From the NCBI GenBank assembly GCA_947471985.1, contig CANIZL010000062.1:1-39349 (forward strand): DNA of 39,349 nt, given 5' to 3'. The notes under the pieces were generated by a model. It made no database searches. It was given only the letters and a program-made list of their open reading frames with translations, and had not been told where the DNA came from. Position 1 is the stretch's first letter. Each line of letters starts with the position of its first letter. Positions 9,118 to 18,064 of this stretch are shown one piece after another. The translations under genes were made by a program, and so were the position numbers. Source of the stretch: Verrucomicrobiota bacterium (GTDB lineage: Bacteria; Verrucomicrobiota; Verrucomicrobiia; Limisphaerales; UBA9464).

Positions 9118-10752
9118 CTACTTCTCGGACGCCTTACCCGAGCTGACTTGGCGACTGCTCCCGTTGCCTTCGTCGTAGTAGGTGACGCCATCGACTTCCT
9201 TGATGGTGACGTACTGGCTCCAGTCCATCCAACCCAGACGGCGTTTCGCTTCGAGCTTGCGTTCCTTGACTTCGGGCGCCGGGCCGGTATCCGCAACCAG
9301 CGCTTCCCGCAATACGCGGCCGTCCATCGGTTCCTTCGGCTTGATCCCGAGCAGGTGCAGAATGGTGGGGGCCAGATCGACGTTGCCGCTGGGGATCTCA
9401 CTATAGAGTCCCTGCTTGAGATCGGGGCCCCGGCCGACCAGCGTGTTGTTCATGTCGTAGCGACTTAATGACCCGTGCGTCCCGGTGCCGCGCGCGCCGC
9501 TGGTGGCCACGATCATGCCCGGCGCTTCGAATTCATTGACCTCCGGGGACCAACGCATGGACACCACCAGATCCGGGCCGCGGCCGTCGGTGGGATAATG
9601 GACCGCGGAGAGTGGGAAGGTGCCTTCGATGGGCAGGCGTGAAAACAGGACGCCGGTGAAATCGCTGGTCTGCAGGACTTCCGCCGCTTTGCGGATCACG
9701 GATTCGGTCCGATCCGTGACGTAAATCAGCGCCGCACCACCCAGGGGTACGACGAGCACATCGCCGGCTTCCGCGTTTTCGAGTTTGGAAAAAGCGTTGA
9801 GGTTCGCGCGTTTCAGGGCGGCGGTGATGTCGGCACTGCGGGAGGTGCTGGAAAACCCGTGATCCGAGACGACGAACAGATCGGTCTTCTCGTAGATGCC
9901 GCGTTCTTTCAGAGCCCGGATGACTTCGCCGAGATTCTTGTCGCTGGTTTCGATGGCGGTGAGGGATTCGGGGGCGCCGACCGCCTTCGCGTGCTGGGTC
10001 AGGTCGGGATCACTCAACCACAGCAGCGAGTACCGGGGAACACCGCGTTTCCAGAGGCCCTTCGTCAAAGCCCGGGTGCTCCAGTTGTCGGAGGCGACGT
10101 TGGGGGTGGTAAAGGTGTCCGGGAAAGCCTTGTCGTCGTTGGCGCGGTTCATGGCATCGGTCGCGGCCCGGGGCAGGGGCAACCCGCGGCCGATGGTCAC
10201 CGAATTGCTGTGCGCGGCGGTGTCCGTGCGGCGCAGTTTCCGATCGTGCAACAGGGTTACACTTTTGGTGCCGACGACGAAGGTATGGTGGCCGGCGTCC
10301 TGGATTTGCTCGGCAAGGGTATCGACCGCCAGATAGCGGCCACCCGAAAGCATGTCGGCCCGCCGGATGGTATCGAGCACTTCGGAGGCGACAGCGGATT
10401 GGGAATTCAATTCCTCGCGGAAATCGGTATTGGCGAGGATGCCGCTGTGTCCGGGGTGGGTGCCGGTGGCGAGCGCGGTGCCGTTGACGATGGTGGTGCT
10501 GATGAAGACCGGATGATTGCGGCGGAAGAAGACGCCGTTCGTCGCGAGGGAGTAAAGGTTGGGTGCGTATTGCGGAGTGATGAAGTCCGGGCGCATGCCG
10601 TCGAACACCACGACGACCACATGCTCGGCGGTCCCGGCGGCGGCGACCGACGGGACGGCTCCGATCCACAAGGCGGCGGCCAGGACGGACGCGGCGAGCG
10701 CCGGGCGGAGCCCGCCGGGAGACATCGGTGACAAAGTGCCGATTGGTTTCAT
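9118..10752 (-). CDS. Secreted nucleotide pyrophosphatase/phosphodiesterase-like protein (alkaline phosphatase superfamily)
   Basis: Predicted 544 aa with a signal peptide (LRPALAASVLAAALWIGAVP, cleavage near AAAG). It then shows the superfamily metal-site order: FDGMRPDF (D51), a nucleophile region FISTTIVNGT with T87 three residues before Asn, TGTHPGHSGI, LWLSDPDLTQHA (Asp and His ligands), VVSDHGF (Asp-His pair) and GTHGSLS (last His). This matches the PF01663 type of zinc-dependent phosphodiesterase/nucleotide pyrophosphatase, which cleaves phosphodiester or pyrophosphate bonds in the periplasm. The substrate cannot be told from sequence. The C-terminus (WMDWSQYVTIKEVDGVTYYD) extends past the core and is of unknown role. 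It is the first of three same-strand exported-protein genes ending at 5107. Confidence 0.87.
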   Translation of the reverse strand: MKPIGTLSPMSPGGLRPALAASVLAAALWIGAVPSVAAAGTAEHVVVVVFDGMRPDFITPQYAPNLYSLATNGVFFRRNHPVFISTTIVNGTALATGTHPGHSGILANTDFREELNSQSAVASEVLDTIRRADMLSGGRYLAVDTLAEQIQDAGHHTFVVGTKSVTLLHDRKLRRTDTAAHSNSVTIGRGLPLPRAATDAMNRANDDKAFPDTFTTPNVASDNWSTRALTKGLWKRGVPRYSLLWLSDPDLTQHAKAVGAPESLTAIETSDKNLGEVIRALKERGIYEKTDLFVVSDHGFSSTSRSADITAALKRANLNAFSKLENAEAGDVLVVPLGGAALIYVTDRTESVIRKAAEVLQTSDFTGVLFSRLPIEGTFPLSAVHYPTDGRGPDLVVSMRWSPEVNEFEAPGMIVATSGARGTGTHGSLSRYDMNNTLVGRGPDLKQGLYSEIPSGNVDLAPTILHLLGIKPKEPMDGRVLREALVADTGPAPEVKERKLEAKRRLGWMDWSQYVTIKEVDGVTYYDEGNGSSRQVSSGKASEK

Positions 10753-10830
10753 CGAACCAGCAGATTGACACCGCTTTCGCCGGTGAACAGGGCGAGACGG
10801 CCCGGGATCGGAAGATTTAACCCGACTGTC

Positions 10831-10844
10831 ACGCAGCGCTGCGT
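10831..10844. repeat. Perfect 14-bp palindrome between two genes
   Basis: ACGCAGCGCTGCGT is its own reverse complement. It lies 7 bp past the stop of the lamin-tail/CotH gene, within the 98-bp gap before the phosphodiesterase gene. It could be a small hairpin or an operator. No T-run follows, so it is not called a terminator. Confidence 0.4.
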
Positions 10845-10850
10845 CGGCCC

Positions 10851-13616
10851 TTACTTCAAAAGAGTGCGATCAAACGCCGGAGCGGTCTGAATTTCCTTTT
10901 GCGCCAGCAGGAAGGCTCGGCGCTCGGTGACGAAGCGCCGAAGGGACTCGAGATTGTGGTCGAGTTGCGCCATGGCGGACTGTGGATCTTCGCCGCGGAG
11001 CTGGGCGCGCACACGAACTTCCTCCCGAACGCGCTCACCCATTGCGTTGATCGCGACGTGCATCTTCGCCTCGGAGAATTCCGTGCCCAATAGTTCCTTG
11101 ATGCGGGCGGCGTAGAGGCGACGGAAATCGGGATTGGCCAACAGGGGGCCGGACATGTATCCGGGCGGCCGCCACCATTCCATGCCGGGACGGCGGATCG
11201 TTTCGAAGAAGGTCTTGGGCGGCGGGCGATTGCCCCACCCGGGCGGCGTGTCACCGGCGGCTCCGTAATTCATCGGGAGTGTGGCAAAGACCGCGTTTTC
11301 ACCCACGACATCGTGGAAGCCCATCGCCTTGTCCTGATCCCAGGGGTACAACTCCCATTTGCCGGTGCCGTTCACATCGTGGTAGGCGAAGTGATTGTTC
11401 ATGAACCCGTCCCAGTGGGCGAGCAGGGAATTGACCGCGAAATAGGTCATTACCTGTTCTACATGGAAGTGACGCCGAATGACGTCCCACTGGGCCCGGC
11501 CCTGAGTGGCACCCAGTTGTTGGATCAATTCCTCCAGGTCGGTGTGGCCGGTCGCTGGCTGCGTCTTTTTCTCGTAGAGCTCGGTGAGGGTTTGTCCCTG
11601 CCAGCCGAGCTTATAAAGGTTGCCATCGTCCCGGAGGTGATTGCGGCGGAGGAAGGCCTTGTTGGGCTGTTCGCAGACGAGGTGGTAACCGAGCGGCTGG
11701 GAGTCCACCTGCAGGCGCACAAAATCCACCAGGCTCGCGGCATTGCCGGCCCGCCGGTAGAAATCGAAGGCCAATGGTTCGGCCAGGACAAAGCGGTCGT
11801 TAAATTCGTAGATCAGATTGACGACGGTCATGTCGCGGAGCGGCTGATCCCGGTGCAGGTGTACTTTCCAGCCGGCCTTACGATCCACCACTTCGACGAA
11901 GTCGTAGAGCTGCGGCGCACCCCCAGGGGAGTCGGCCCAGATGAGGGCGCTTCGGCCATGGACCGCGGTTTCGCTGGCCGCCGCCTTGCGGGGTTGGCGG
12001 AAGAGCATGGCTTCATCGACGATCTTTCCCAGCGACTCCAGTTCCGGTTCGGACAGGATGGCGGTGAGTTTTTCGCGGAAGGACAGCTGCAGCTTCTCCA
12101 CCTTTTCCTGGAAGGCCTGCCGGGAGGCGTCGTCGGTGAATGCGGTCTTGGCCGGCTCGCGCAGGGCATTCCGTTGTTCCAGGAACTGCTGGAAGAATTC
12201 CCGCAACCGGGGGAATTTCTCCGCGCTGGCATTGGGACCGAGGGTTACCGCAAAGAACTGCATTTCGAAATTGACCCACGATTTTAGCATGAGCTCGGGA
12301 TCGAATCCCCGGGAGGCGGCGGCGGGTGGGCCTGCCTGCCATAGCGCGACCCATTTCGCTTGGGCCGGATTCAGGTGCGGGCGGAGCAGGGCGGCGGTAT
12401 TGCTTCGGAAGCTCCGGATCGTGGCGTCCACGGCCGCGTCGCGACCGGTGAGGGATTCGGCATCGATGATCGCGCGTACCCGTTCATTGCGGTCCGAGAA
12501 TTGGGTGAGAAAGATCGGGTGGAGTTTTCCCATTTGCCCGGTCTCGAGGGCGTTCGTCAGGGCCAGGCCGGACCACAGCGTGTAGAGGTCGGCATCGTTC
12601 CGGAATTTGGTCTGGAAAGCCCAGCGCAATTGGTCCTCCGGGGACCATTCGCCATTGCGATTCTGCCGCCCGCCGCCCGGGGATGGATTCAGGACCCAGG
12701 CGAGCGGGATTTTCCCGGGGGTGACGTTGGTATGGACGAGGATGGAAAACGCCGGACGCAGACTATGGGCGGCCGGCAATGAGCGCACGGCCCCTTGGGC
12801 GTCGATCGCTTCCACGCGCAGGCGGATCACCCCGAACGGCGGGGCGGCGGCGCCTGGAAGGCTTCCGGTATAACGGCCCGTCGCCCCCGGAGTTAGCGGA
12901 ATCCGTTTTTCCGGACTTTCAGCCCCGGCCGTTAATACCCGGTACAGCACGGCCACCGTGCGAACACCCGCCGGGGCGTCGATCCGCGCCTCCAACGGCA
13001 CGGGTGTTCCGGGAGCTAGGGTGCCGGGCCCGAATTTGAACTCATCAATTACCGGTGGCAGGGTTGCCTGGTAGACGCTGTTGGTGGCGCCGGGCGTTCC
13101 GCCGGGACGTTCGCCGTTCGGGATCACGGGCGACGCGGCCCAATTATTGGGTGAATTCCCCGGGGCCGTGGGACAAATCCGTTCCAGCGAAGCGGAATGA
13201 CCATCGGCTTCGACCGGCCAGGGCGAGCGATCGGCAAACTTCACGCTGTCGACGACCTCCCCGGCGGCGTTCTTGAGATCGATCTGTTCGCCCTTGGGTT
13301 TGAGGGTTTTCTCAAAGACCGCCGAGGGAGCCTTGCCGTACGCCTGCTGAAAAACAGCAGCGTTTCGGGAGACCACCAGGAAGGCCCCGGGCGCGAGTCG
13401 CGTGCCGGCGGGAAAGTGGAATTTGATCCCCTTGGCCAGGGACCACCCTTTGAGATCCACCGCCTCGTTGCCGTTATTGAACAACTCCACCCATTGCAAT
13501 TCCGTGAGGTCCTGGGGCGCGTGATAAAATATCTCGTTAATGACGACGTGGGCGCCCGCCGGGAGCGACAGCAGCGAGGAGAGGCCGACAGCAGCCAGCA
13601 GGAGCCGGAGATTCAT
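10851..13616 (-). CDS. Exported lamin-tail domain / CotH kinase-like protein
   Basis: Predicted 921 aa. The start is ATG 13616, giving a signal peptide (MNLRLLLAAVGLSSLLSLPA, cleavage near GAH). Residues ~23-135 form a lamin-tail domain (VVINEIFYHAPQ, LQWVELFNNGNEAVDLKGWS, FPAGTRLAPGAFLVVSR). The C-terminal third carries a CotH-type region: YEFNDRFVLAEPLAFDFYRR, and near residues 730-770 LLAHWDGFMNNHFAYHDVNG followed by GKWELYPWDQDKAMGF, close to the CotH signature of Trp-Asp, Asn and the PWDxD acidic motif. CotH proteins are atypical kinases that phosphorylate spore-coat proteins in Bacillus; in PVC bacteria such lamin-tail/CotH fusions are secreted and their role is unknown. The segment between the domains (~170-600) contains a helical region (LQLSFREKLTAILSEPELES) of unknown function. 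Confidence 0.83.
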   Translation of the reverse strand: MNLRLLLAAVGLSSLLSLPAGAHVVINEIFYHAPQDLTELQWVELFNNGNEAVDLKGWSLAKGIKFHFPAGTRLAPGAFLVVSRNAAVFQQAYGKAPSAVFEKTLKPKGEQIDLKNAAGEVVDSVKFADRSPWPVEADGHSASLERICPTAPGNSPNNWAASPVIPNGERPGGTPGATNSVYQATLPPVIDEFKFGPGTLAPGTPVPLEARIDAPAGVRTVAVLYRVLTAGAESPEKRIPLTPGATGRYTGSLPGAAAPPFGVIRLRVEAIDAQGAVRSLPAAHSLRPAFSILVHTNVTPGKIPLAWVLNPSPGGGRQNRNGEWSPEDQLRWAFQTKFRNDADLYTLWSGLALTNALETGQMGKLHPIFLTQFSDRNERVRAIIDAESLTGRDAAVDATIRSFRSNTAALLRPHLNPAQAKWVALWQAGPPAAASRGFDPELMLKSWVNFEMQFFAVTLGPNASAEKFPRLREFFQQFLEQRNALREPAKTAFTDDASRQAFQEKVEKLQLSFREKLTAILSEPELESLGKIVDEAMLFRQPRKAAASETAVHGRSALIWADSPGGAPQLYDFVEVVDRKAGWKVHLHRDQPLRDMTVVNLIYEFNDRFVLAEPLAFDFYRRAGNAASLVDFVRLQVDSQPLGYHLVCEQPNKAFLRRNHLRDDGNLYKLGWQGQTLTELYEKKTQPATGHTDLEELIQQLGATQGRAQWDVIRRHFHVEQVMTYFAVNSLLAHWDGFMNNHFAYHDVNGTGKWELYPWDQDKAMGFHDVVGENAVFATLPMNYGAAGDTPPGWGNRPPPKTFFETIRRPGMEWWRPPGYMSGPLLANPDFRRLYAARIKELLGTEFSEAKMHVAINAMGERVREEVRVRAQLRGEDPQSAMAQLDHNLESLRRFVTERRAFLLAQKEIQTAPAFDRTLLK

Positions 13617-13996
13617 AGAAGTTGGGCGTTTGGACCACCTGGACGGAGAAATGTTGCGTAATATCCCGAGAAAGTGTCCCGGGGCCGTGGCGTGTTCTGG
13701 AGAGGGTCGCCGTTGCGGATAGTCCGTCAACCATTGCCTGGGCGGACTCATGACCGGATGCGGCGGTGGCACGGACGTCCGGCCCTCCTCAAATTGGTGG
13801 CCCGAAGAGGCGGGATAGAATGGAAGGCGAAGAAATAGTCGCCGATCGCAGACCCACGTATCCGGATTGCGAAGAAACTTATATCCGAATCCAACCCTCC
13901 CCTTTCAGCCACCGTTTGATTGCTATTACCCCTGACGTACCAACGGCAAGGGATAGGCGCGGATGACGAAGTATGGCGCCCCCGCTGGGCCTGCGA
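13617..13996. other. 380-bp intergenic stretch, nothing recognised
   Basis: It lies between the end of the histidine kinase gene and the start of the lamin-tail/CotH gene, both on the minus strand, so it should hold the latter's promoter. I see no convincing promoter, terminator hairpin with T-run, or small gene. Confidence 0.5.
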
Positions 13997-15097
13997 TTAG
14001 ATGGCGCCCTCGGGTAATTGGCCCCCGCTGGTTTCGTGAGGCTTGGTGGTCGCGGGCAGACGGACCGTCAACCGGGTTTCTTTCCCGTGCTCCGATTCGA
14101 ATTCAATGGTTCCGCCGTGGGCGGTTACGATCGATTTGGCAATACTCAGGCCCAGGCCGCTCCCCTCAACTTTTGCCTGGGCATTTTCCCCACGGACAAA
14201 CCGTTCAAAAACCCGATCCGGGGAGCCGGCCGCCACACCGACTCCGGAATTCGTGACGCGCAGCTCGGCGTTCCCCGCCGCGTTGCGCAGAGCAAAGCGA
14301 ATGAATCCTCCGGACCAATTATACTTCACCGCATTGTCGGTCAGGATCAGCAGGAGCTGGCGCAGGCGATGACGATCGCCATTCACCTGCACATCCTGGC
14401 AGGGATCCAAGGTCACGGTGATGCCGGCCGATTGGGCGAGGATCTGGGCATCTTCGACGGCTTCGCGAACCAGTTCCCCCAGTTCGGTCGGTTGGTGCTG
14501 CAGGGTCAGGGCGCCGGCGTCGGCCCGGGTCAGCAACGTGAGCGAGTCGACGATCTTGCCGAGCCGTTCGATTTCTCCGAGTTGACTCTCCATCCACTGG
14601 CGCTGGTCCGGGGGCAGCGCATCGCCGTCGCGCAGAGCGCCGTCCAGTTGCCCCCGCATGACGGTCAGGGGGGTCTTGAGTTCATGGGAGGCTTGCAGGG
14701 TGAATTCGCGGATCTGTTGAAAGGAACGATCCAGCCGGGCGGTCATGGTGTTGAAGCCCGCCGTCAGCTTGTCCACCTCGTCGCCATTCAGCGTGCGGGG
14801 TATCGGTTGGTGGAGATTGTGGGTATCGAGTTCCTCGACCGCCCGGGTGAGCGTCCGCAAGGGGACCAGGACACGATGCAGCCACCACCAACCACAGCCC
14901 AGCAGCACCGGGACCAGTCCACAAAAGATGACGGCCGACGCTTCCGGGGCGGTATCCTGGTGAAGGTCCGGCAGTCCCTTCGCGGCGTACTCCGCCGGCT
15001 CTTCGACAAACTCGTGATAGCCCAGCCACGCCACCATCACGACGCTGAGGGCAGCGACGACCGAATAACCGACGGCAATTTTTCGGAGAATGGTCAT
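13997..15097 (-). CDS. Membrane sensor histidine kinase (HAMP-HisKA-HATPase)
   Basis: Predicted 366 aa from ATG 15097, which overlaps the response regulator stop as ATGA. TM1 is at about residues 5-26 and TM2 at about 53-76, with a short ~25-residue external loop between them. A HAMP linker follows (RTLTRAVEELDTHNL), then HisKA with phospho-acceptor H138 in QASHELKTPLTVMRGQL. The N-box is LILTDNAVKYN, and the ATP-lid glycines are NSGVGV and GSGLGLSIAKSIV. The first G-box lacks the usual Asp, as in several CusS-like kinases. It pairs with the upstream response regulator. The domain order resembles heavy-metal sensor kinases (CusS/CopS), but the sensor loop is very short, so the signal is unknown. 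Confidence 0.92.
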   Translation of the reverse strand: MTILRKIAVGYSVVAALSVVMVAWLGYHEFVEEPAEYAAKGLPDLHQDTAPEASAVIFCGLVPVLLGCGWWWLHRVLVPLRTLTRAVEELDTHNLHQPIPRTLNGDEVDKLTAGFNTMTARLDRSFQQIREFTLQASHELKTPLTVMRGQLDGALRDGDALPPDQRQWMESQLGEIERLGKIVDSLTLLTRADAGALTLQHQPTELGELVREAVEDAQILAQSAGITVTLDPCQDVQVNGDRHRLRQLLLILTDNAVKYNWSGGFIRFALRNAAGNAELRVTNSGVGVAAGSPDRVFERFVRGENAQAKVEGSGLGLSIAKSIVTAHGGTIEFESEHGKETRLTVRLPATTKPHETSGGQLPEGAI

Positions 15098-15768
15098 AAG
15101 GGTTCCTTCATGGTATAGCCAACGCCCCGGACGCTGTGGAGCAGCTTGGCATCGGTCCGGGTGTCGATTTTCTCCCGTAATTTGCCGATATAGACGTCGA
15201 TCAGATTTGTGCCGGGGTCGAAATCGTAGTCCCAGACCTTTTCGAGGATCATGGCCCGGCTGCATACCCGACCGGCGGAGCGCATGAGGTATTCCAGCAG
15301 CCGGAACTCGCGGGCGCTCAATTCAATTTTACGATCCCCCCGCAGGGCGACAAGCGTGGTGGTATCGAGGGTCAAGTTGGCCAGCCGGAGTGTGGGATTG
15401 CCCGCCGGTCCGCCGCGGCGAAGCAGGGCGCGGACGCGGGCGATCAATTCGTCCAAAGCAAAGGGCTTGGGCAGATAGTCATCGGCTCCGGCATTCAGGC
15501 CCTCCACTTTCTCATTCACTTCGCCTCGAGCGGAGACCAGCAGGACCGGGGTCCGGTTGGCCCCCGCCCGAAGTTGCCGGACCACGCTCAAGCCATCCCG
15601 GCCCATCAGCATGATGTCGAGGATCACGGCATCGAAGGTGGTGGCTTTGATCGCGGCCAGGGCTTCGTCACCGTCGGCCAGGATATCCACAACGAACCCT
15701 TCCTCCTTCAGGGCCTTGGCAATAAAGGAGGCGGTCTTTTTGTCGTCTTCGACGACCAGGATGCGCAT
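15094..15768 (-). CDS. OmpR/PhoB-family response regulator
   Basis: Predicted 224 aa. The receiver domain has acidic pocket E7/D8/D9, phospho-acceptor D51 in AVILDIMLMGRDG, Thr/Ser switch VLLVSARG and Lys in DYLPKPF. The C-terminal winged helix (IELSAREFRLLEYLMRSAGR, VWDYDFDPGTNLIDVYIGKL, LHSVRGVGYTM) is typical of OmpR/PhoB, and most like the CusR/CopR branch. The stop overlaps the kinase start by four bases, so the pair is translationally coupled. The redoxin/copper-monooxygenase gene ends 131 bp upstream on the same strand, so the three may be co-expressed. Confidence 0.95.
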   Translation of the reverse strand: MRILVVEDDKKTASFIAKALKEEGFVVDILADGDEALAAIKATTFDAVILDIMLMGRDGLSVVRQLRAGANRTPVLLVSARGEVNEKVEGLNAGADDYLPKPFALDELIARVRALLRRGGPAGNPTLRLANLTLDTTTLVALRGDRKIELSAREFRLLEYLMRSAGRVCSRAMILEKVWDYDFDPGTNLIDVYIGKLREKIDTRTDAKLLHSVRGVGYTMKEPL

Positions 15769-15899
15769 GGTTCAGCATTCGCCAGCGGGGCTACCGCTCG
15801 CCAGTTATTTACCTCGGCCGGATCTGGGGAGAGACCTGGCTCGTGATGATTGGGGGGAGGTGATTGCCTGCCGACTTGGGCGCGGCAATCGGGCCGGAT

Positions 15900-17744
15900 T
15901 CAAGGCGCGCCACCGGTGCCCCCAGCACCCGGGGTTTCGGGTGGCAGCGCCCAGGTGACTTGATACCAGCCGAGGAACATTTCGTCCCAGGATTGCTCGC
16001 CCCAGTGCACGGTTTTCTGGGGATCAGGATTGGCCGGATTGCGGGCGGAATTGTCGAAACCGCCGGTCAACTGCACCCAGGTGCCGGCCTTGATGGGGGT
16101 CGGTTGGGCGAGGACGTAGCTGTGCTGCCAGTTGAAATCATAGCGGGGGATGGACGCAACGGTCTCGCGATGGCCGTCGGGCCGGAGGATGTCGAACTTC
16201 ATCCATCGTCCCCGCAGGTGCATGTGCGGGGTCACGGCATGCAGGACGGCGTCTTTTGGAAAGCAGTGGAAGCCTTCGATGTCCTTCGCGGCATCACCGG
16301 GGGGGAGCTCGAATTGGTAATTAACGACGGGAACGCTTTCGTAGCGATGGGTGGGACGCTCCTTGAGCAGGTAGAGTCCGATTTCTGAATCATCCGTCTG
16401 CTCGCTGCCGCAGGTGGTGTAATGGATTTCCAGGTCAAATTTTGCGTTCTTGGGCAGGAATTTGCCGGCGCCCTTTGGAAACGGGGCCTGGGTGGATCCG
16501 GGGGCCCAACCGACGAACATCTCATTTTCGCCCAGATGATCCTTTTGTCCGCCTTCCTTAATGCGGCCGATGATGTGGTGGACGACCTTGCGATTGCCGG
16601 GTTTCACGTAGGTGGCGCCGACCCAGCCGGCGTTCGAGTTGCCGGCGTAGACTTTGATGTGGCGGTAATCGAGAACGCCGGTGGCGGGAATCTTCTGGGT
16701 GGCGGGAAGCTTGAGCACGATGTCCGGGGTGCCGAGCGGCCATTCCGGGGGTACCGGTACGTGGAGGCTTTCGAGCGGATCCGCGCCTTCGCCGCGGGGG
16801 GCTCCCTGATTGACCCAACGGAGGAGAGTTTGAGCTTCGGCGACGGTGAGGGAACTGTCGTTGGAAAACTTACCCAGATGAGGATCGGCGTCCCACGGGG
16901 GCATCCGGTGCGTCAGGAGAACTTCCTCGATCATGGAGGCCATGCCTTTGACCTTGCGATACGAAGTCATGGCCCAAGGTCCAACGTTACCTGGGCTATG
17001 GCAGGAGACGCATTTGGCGGTCAGGAGGGGGACGACTTCTTTGACGTAGTCGACGGGAGTCGAGTCCGGTCCGTTGCCCCCTTCAAAATGAATGACGCAG
17101 CCGTGGGCGGTGGTGCGGGGGGTGGCAATGGGGCGTTGAGCGAAGAAACTTTCCAACGCGGAATCCAAATAACGCTCTGTGGGGGCGGGCTTGGCGGCGC
17201 CTTCAACCCATTGATCGTCAATGGCGCCACGGTAAATGACGGACCAATCGCGCGTGCGGATGACGATGGTTTCACCGGTGCGCTTCACACCGAGGTGCCG
17301 CGCCACGCCCTGCGTTTCGTCTTTGAGAATGGGCAGGTGCCAAATACCCAGTTCGTAGGCCTCCTTGGTGATGCTGCGGCGGTCGTCGGCCGGACTGGCG
17401 TTGACGAGATAGACCCCGACTCCCTTGCTGCCCCAGCGGGTTTGCAACTCGCGGAGTTTCGGGGCGCATTGCCGGGCGACGGGACACTCGTTGGCGGTGA
17501 AGAACAGCACCACGACCTCGCCGGGCAGGCGGTGTAATTCCTGCATGTGTCCGCGCTGATCGAGCAGGGCGAAGTTGGATACTTCGTCGAGTCGTGCTTC
17601 CGCGGCCGTTGCGGCAGAGTTGGCAGCCAGAGCGGTGACGAGAGCGAGGATCCACGGATGGAGCCGTGGGGGAACCCATGCGGCGATCGACGGCCGACGG
17701 GCCGACGCTTGGGTGGAGCTGTCCGACAGGGGTGAATGCCTCAT
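15900..17744 (-). CDS. Exported redoxin - cytochrome c - PHM-like copper monooxygenase fusion
   Basis: Predicted 614 aa from ATG 17744; a GTG at 17762 is an in-frame alternative. A hydrophobic segment (PWILALVTALAANSAATAAE) serves as export signal. Residues ~55-210 form a thioredoxin-fold redoxin domain with FFTANECPVARQCAPKL. Near 245 is CVSCH, a c-type heme site in a planctomycete-type cytochrome segment (HRMPPWDADPHLGKFSND). The C-terminal part matches copper type II ascorbate-dependent monooxygenases such as peptidylglycine hydroxylating monooxygenase: VVHHIIGRI (CuH His pair, ~386), HYTTCG, TPHMHLRGRW (CuM His-x-His, ~508) and SWDEMFLGWY (Met ligand, ~589). It could therefore oxidise a C-H bond using electrons passed through its own heme. 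The substrate is unknown. A two-component system lies directly downstream. Confidence 0.85.
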   Translation of the reverse strand: MRHSPLSDSSTQASARRPSIAAWVPPRLHPWILALVTALAANSAATAAEARLDEVSNFALLDQRGHMQELHRLPGEVVVLFFTANECPVARQCAPKLRELQTRWGSKGVGVYLVNASPADDRRSITKEAYELGIWHLPILKDETQGVARHLGVKRTGETIVIRTRDWSVIYRGAIDDQWVEGAAKPAPTERYLDSALESFFAQRPIATPRTTAHGCVIHFEGGNGPDSTPVDYVKEVVPLLTAKCVSCHSPGNVGPWAMTSYRKVKGMASMIEEVLLTHRMPPWDADPHLGKFSNDSSLTVAEAQTLLRWVNQGAPRGEGADPLESLHVPVPPEWPLGTPDIVLKLPATQKIPATGVLDYRHIKVYAGNSNAGWVGATYVKPGNRKVVHHIIGRIKEGGQKDHLGENEMFVGWAPGSTQAPFPKGAGKFLPKNAKFDLEIHYTTCGSEQTDDSEIGLYLLKERPTHRYESVPVVNYQFELPPGDAAKDIEGFHCFPKDAVLHAVTPHMHLRGRWMKFDILRPDGHRETVASIPRYDFNWQHSYVLAQPTPIKAGTWVQLTGGFDNSARNPANPDPQKTVHWGEQSWDEMFLGWYQVTWALPPETPGAGGTGGAP

Positions 17745-18064
17745 GAGTGATAACCAGTTCACGCGGCCTAGGATTAGCGGAGGTCCCCGGAGGGTGCGAG
17801 GTGAAATCGCTCGGAGAAGGGAACTTTGTGGTGACGTCGGGGCAGCAGAGCCCAGGGCATCCCCGGCGTCCGCCTTCGTTGATCCGCTTTGGCCAACAGT
17901 GAACCTGGCACGCTGGACCGTGACACCGAACCTGACACCGAACCTGACACCGAACCTGACACCGAACCTGACACCGAAAATCGCTTGGCCAGACGCTGGC
18001 GGTGGGGAGGTTGTCCCGTTTTGGTGTTGTGGTGGGGATTCCTTGATGAAAACGCATCGTTGTT
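17745..18064. other. 320-bp divergent intergenic region containing a REP-like copy and a 12-bp tandem array
   Basis: It separates the minus-strand copper monooxygenase from the plus-strand sigma factor gene, so it must hold promoters for both. The only clear structure is the repeat at 17899-17976. No clear sigma-70 promoter was identified. Confidence 0.5.
17899..17976 (+). repeat. REP-like copy followed by a 12-bp tandem array
   Basis: GTGAACCTGGCAC at 17899-17911 is identical to the RAYT-side copy at 4975-4987. After CGCTGGACCG, the sequence TGACACCG (17921-17928) leads into four exact copies of AACCTGACACCG (17929-17940, 17941-17952, 17953-17964, 17965-17976). The array unit differs from the repeat core by G-to-A in CCTGGCAC, suggesting it grew from a degenerated repeat. 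Confidence 0.85.

Noticed and set aside
8997-9401. N-terminal extension of the Tat protein frame up to 9401
   Set aside because: It overlaps the end of the phosphodiesterase gene and would bury the twin-arginine signal inside the protein.
13617-13772. Extension of the lamin-tail/CotH frame upstream of 13616
   Set aside because: ATG 13616 gives a clean signal peptide; the upstream 52 residues are Pro/Arg-rich and not protein-like.
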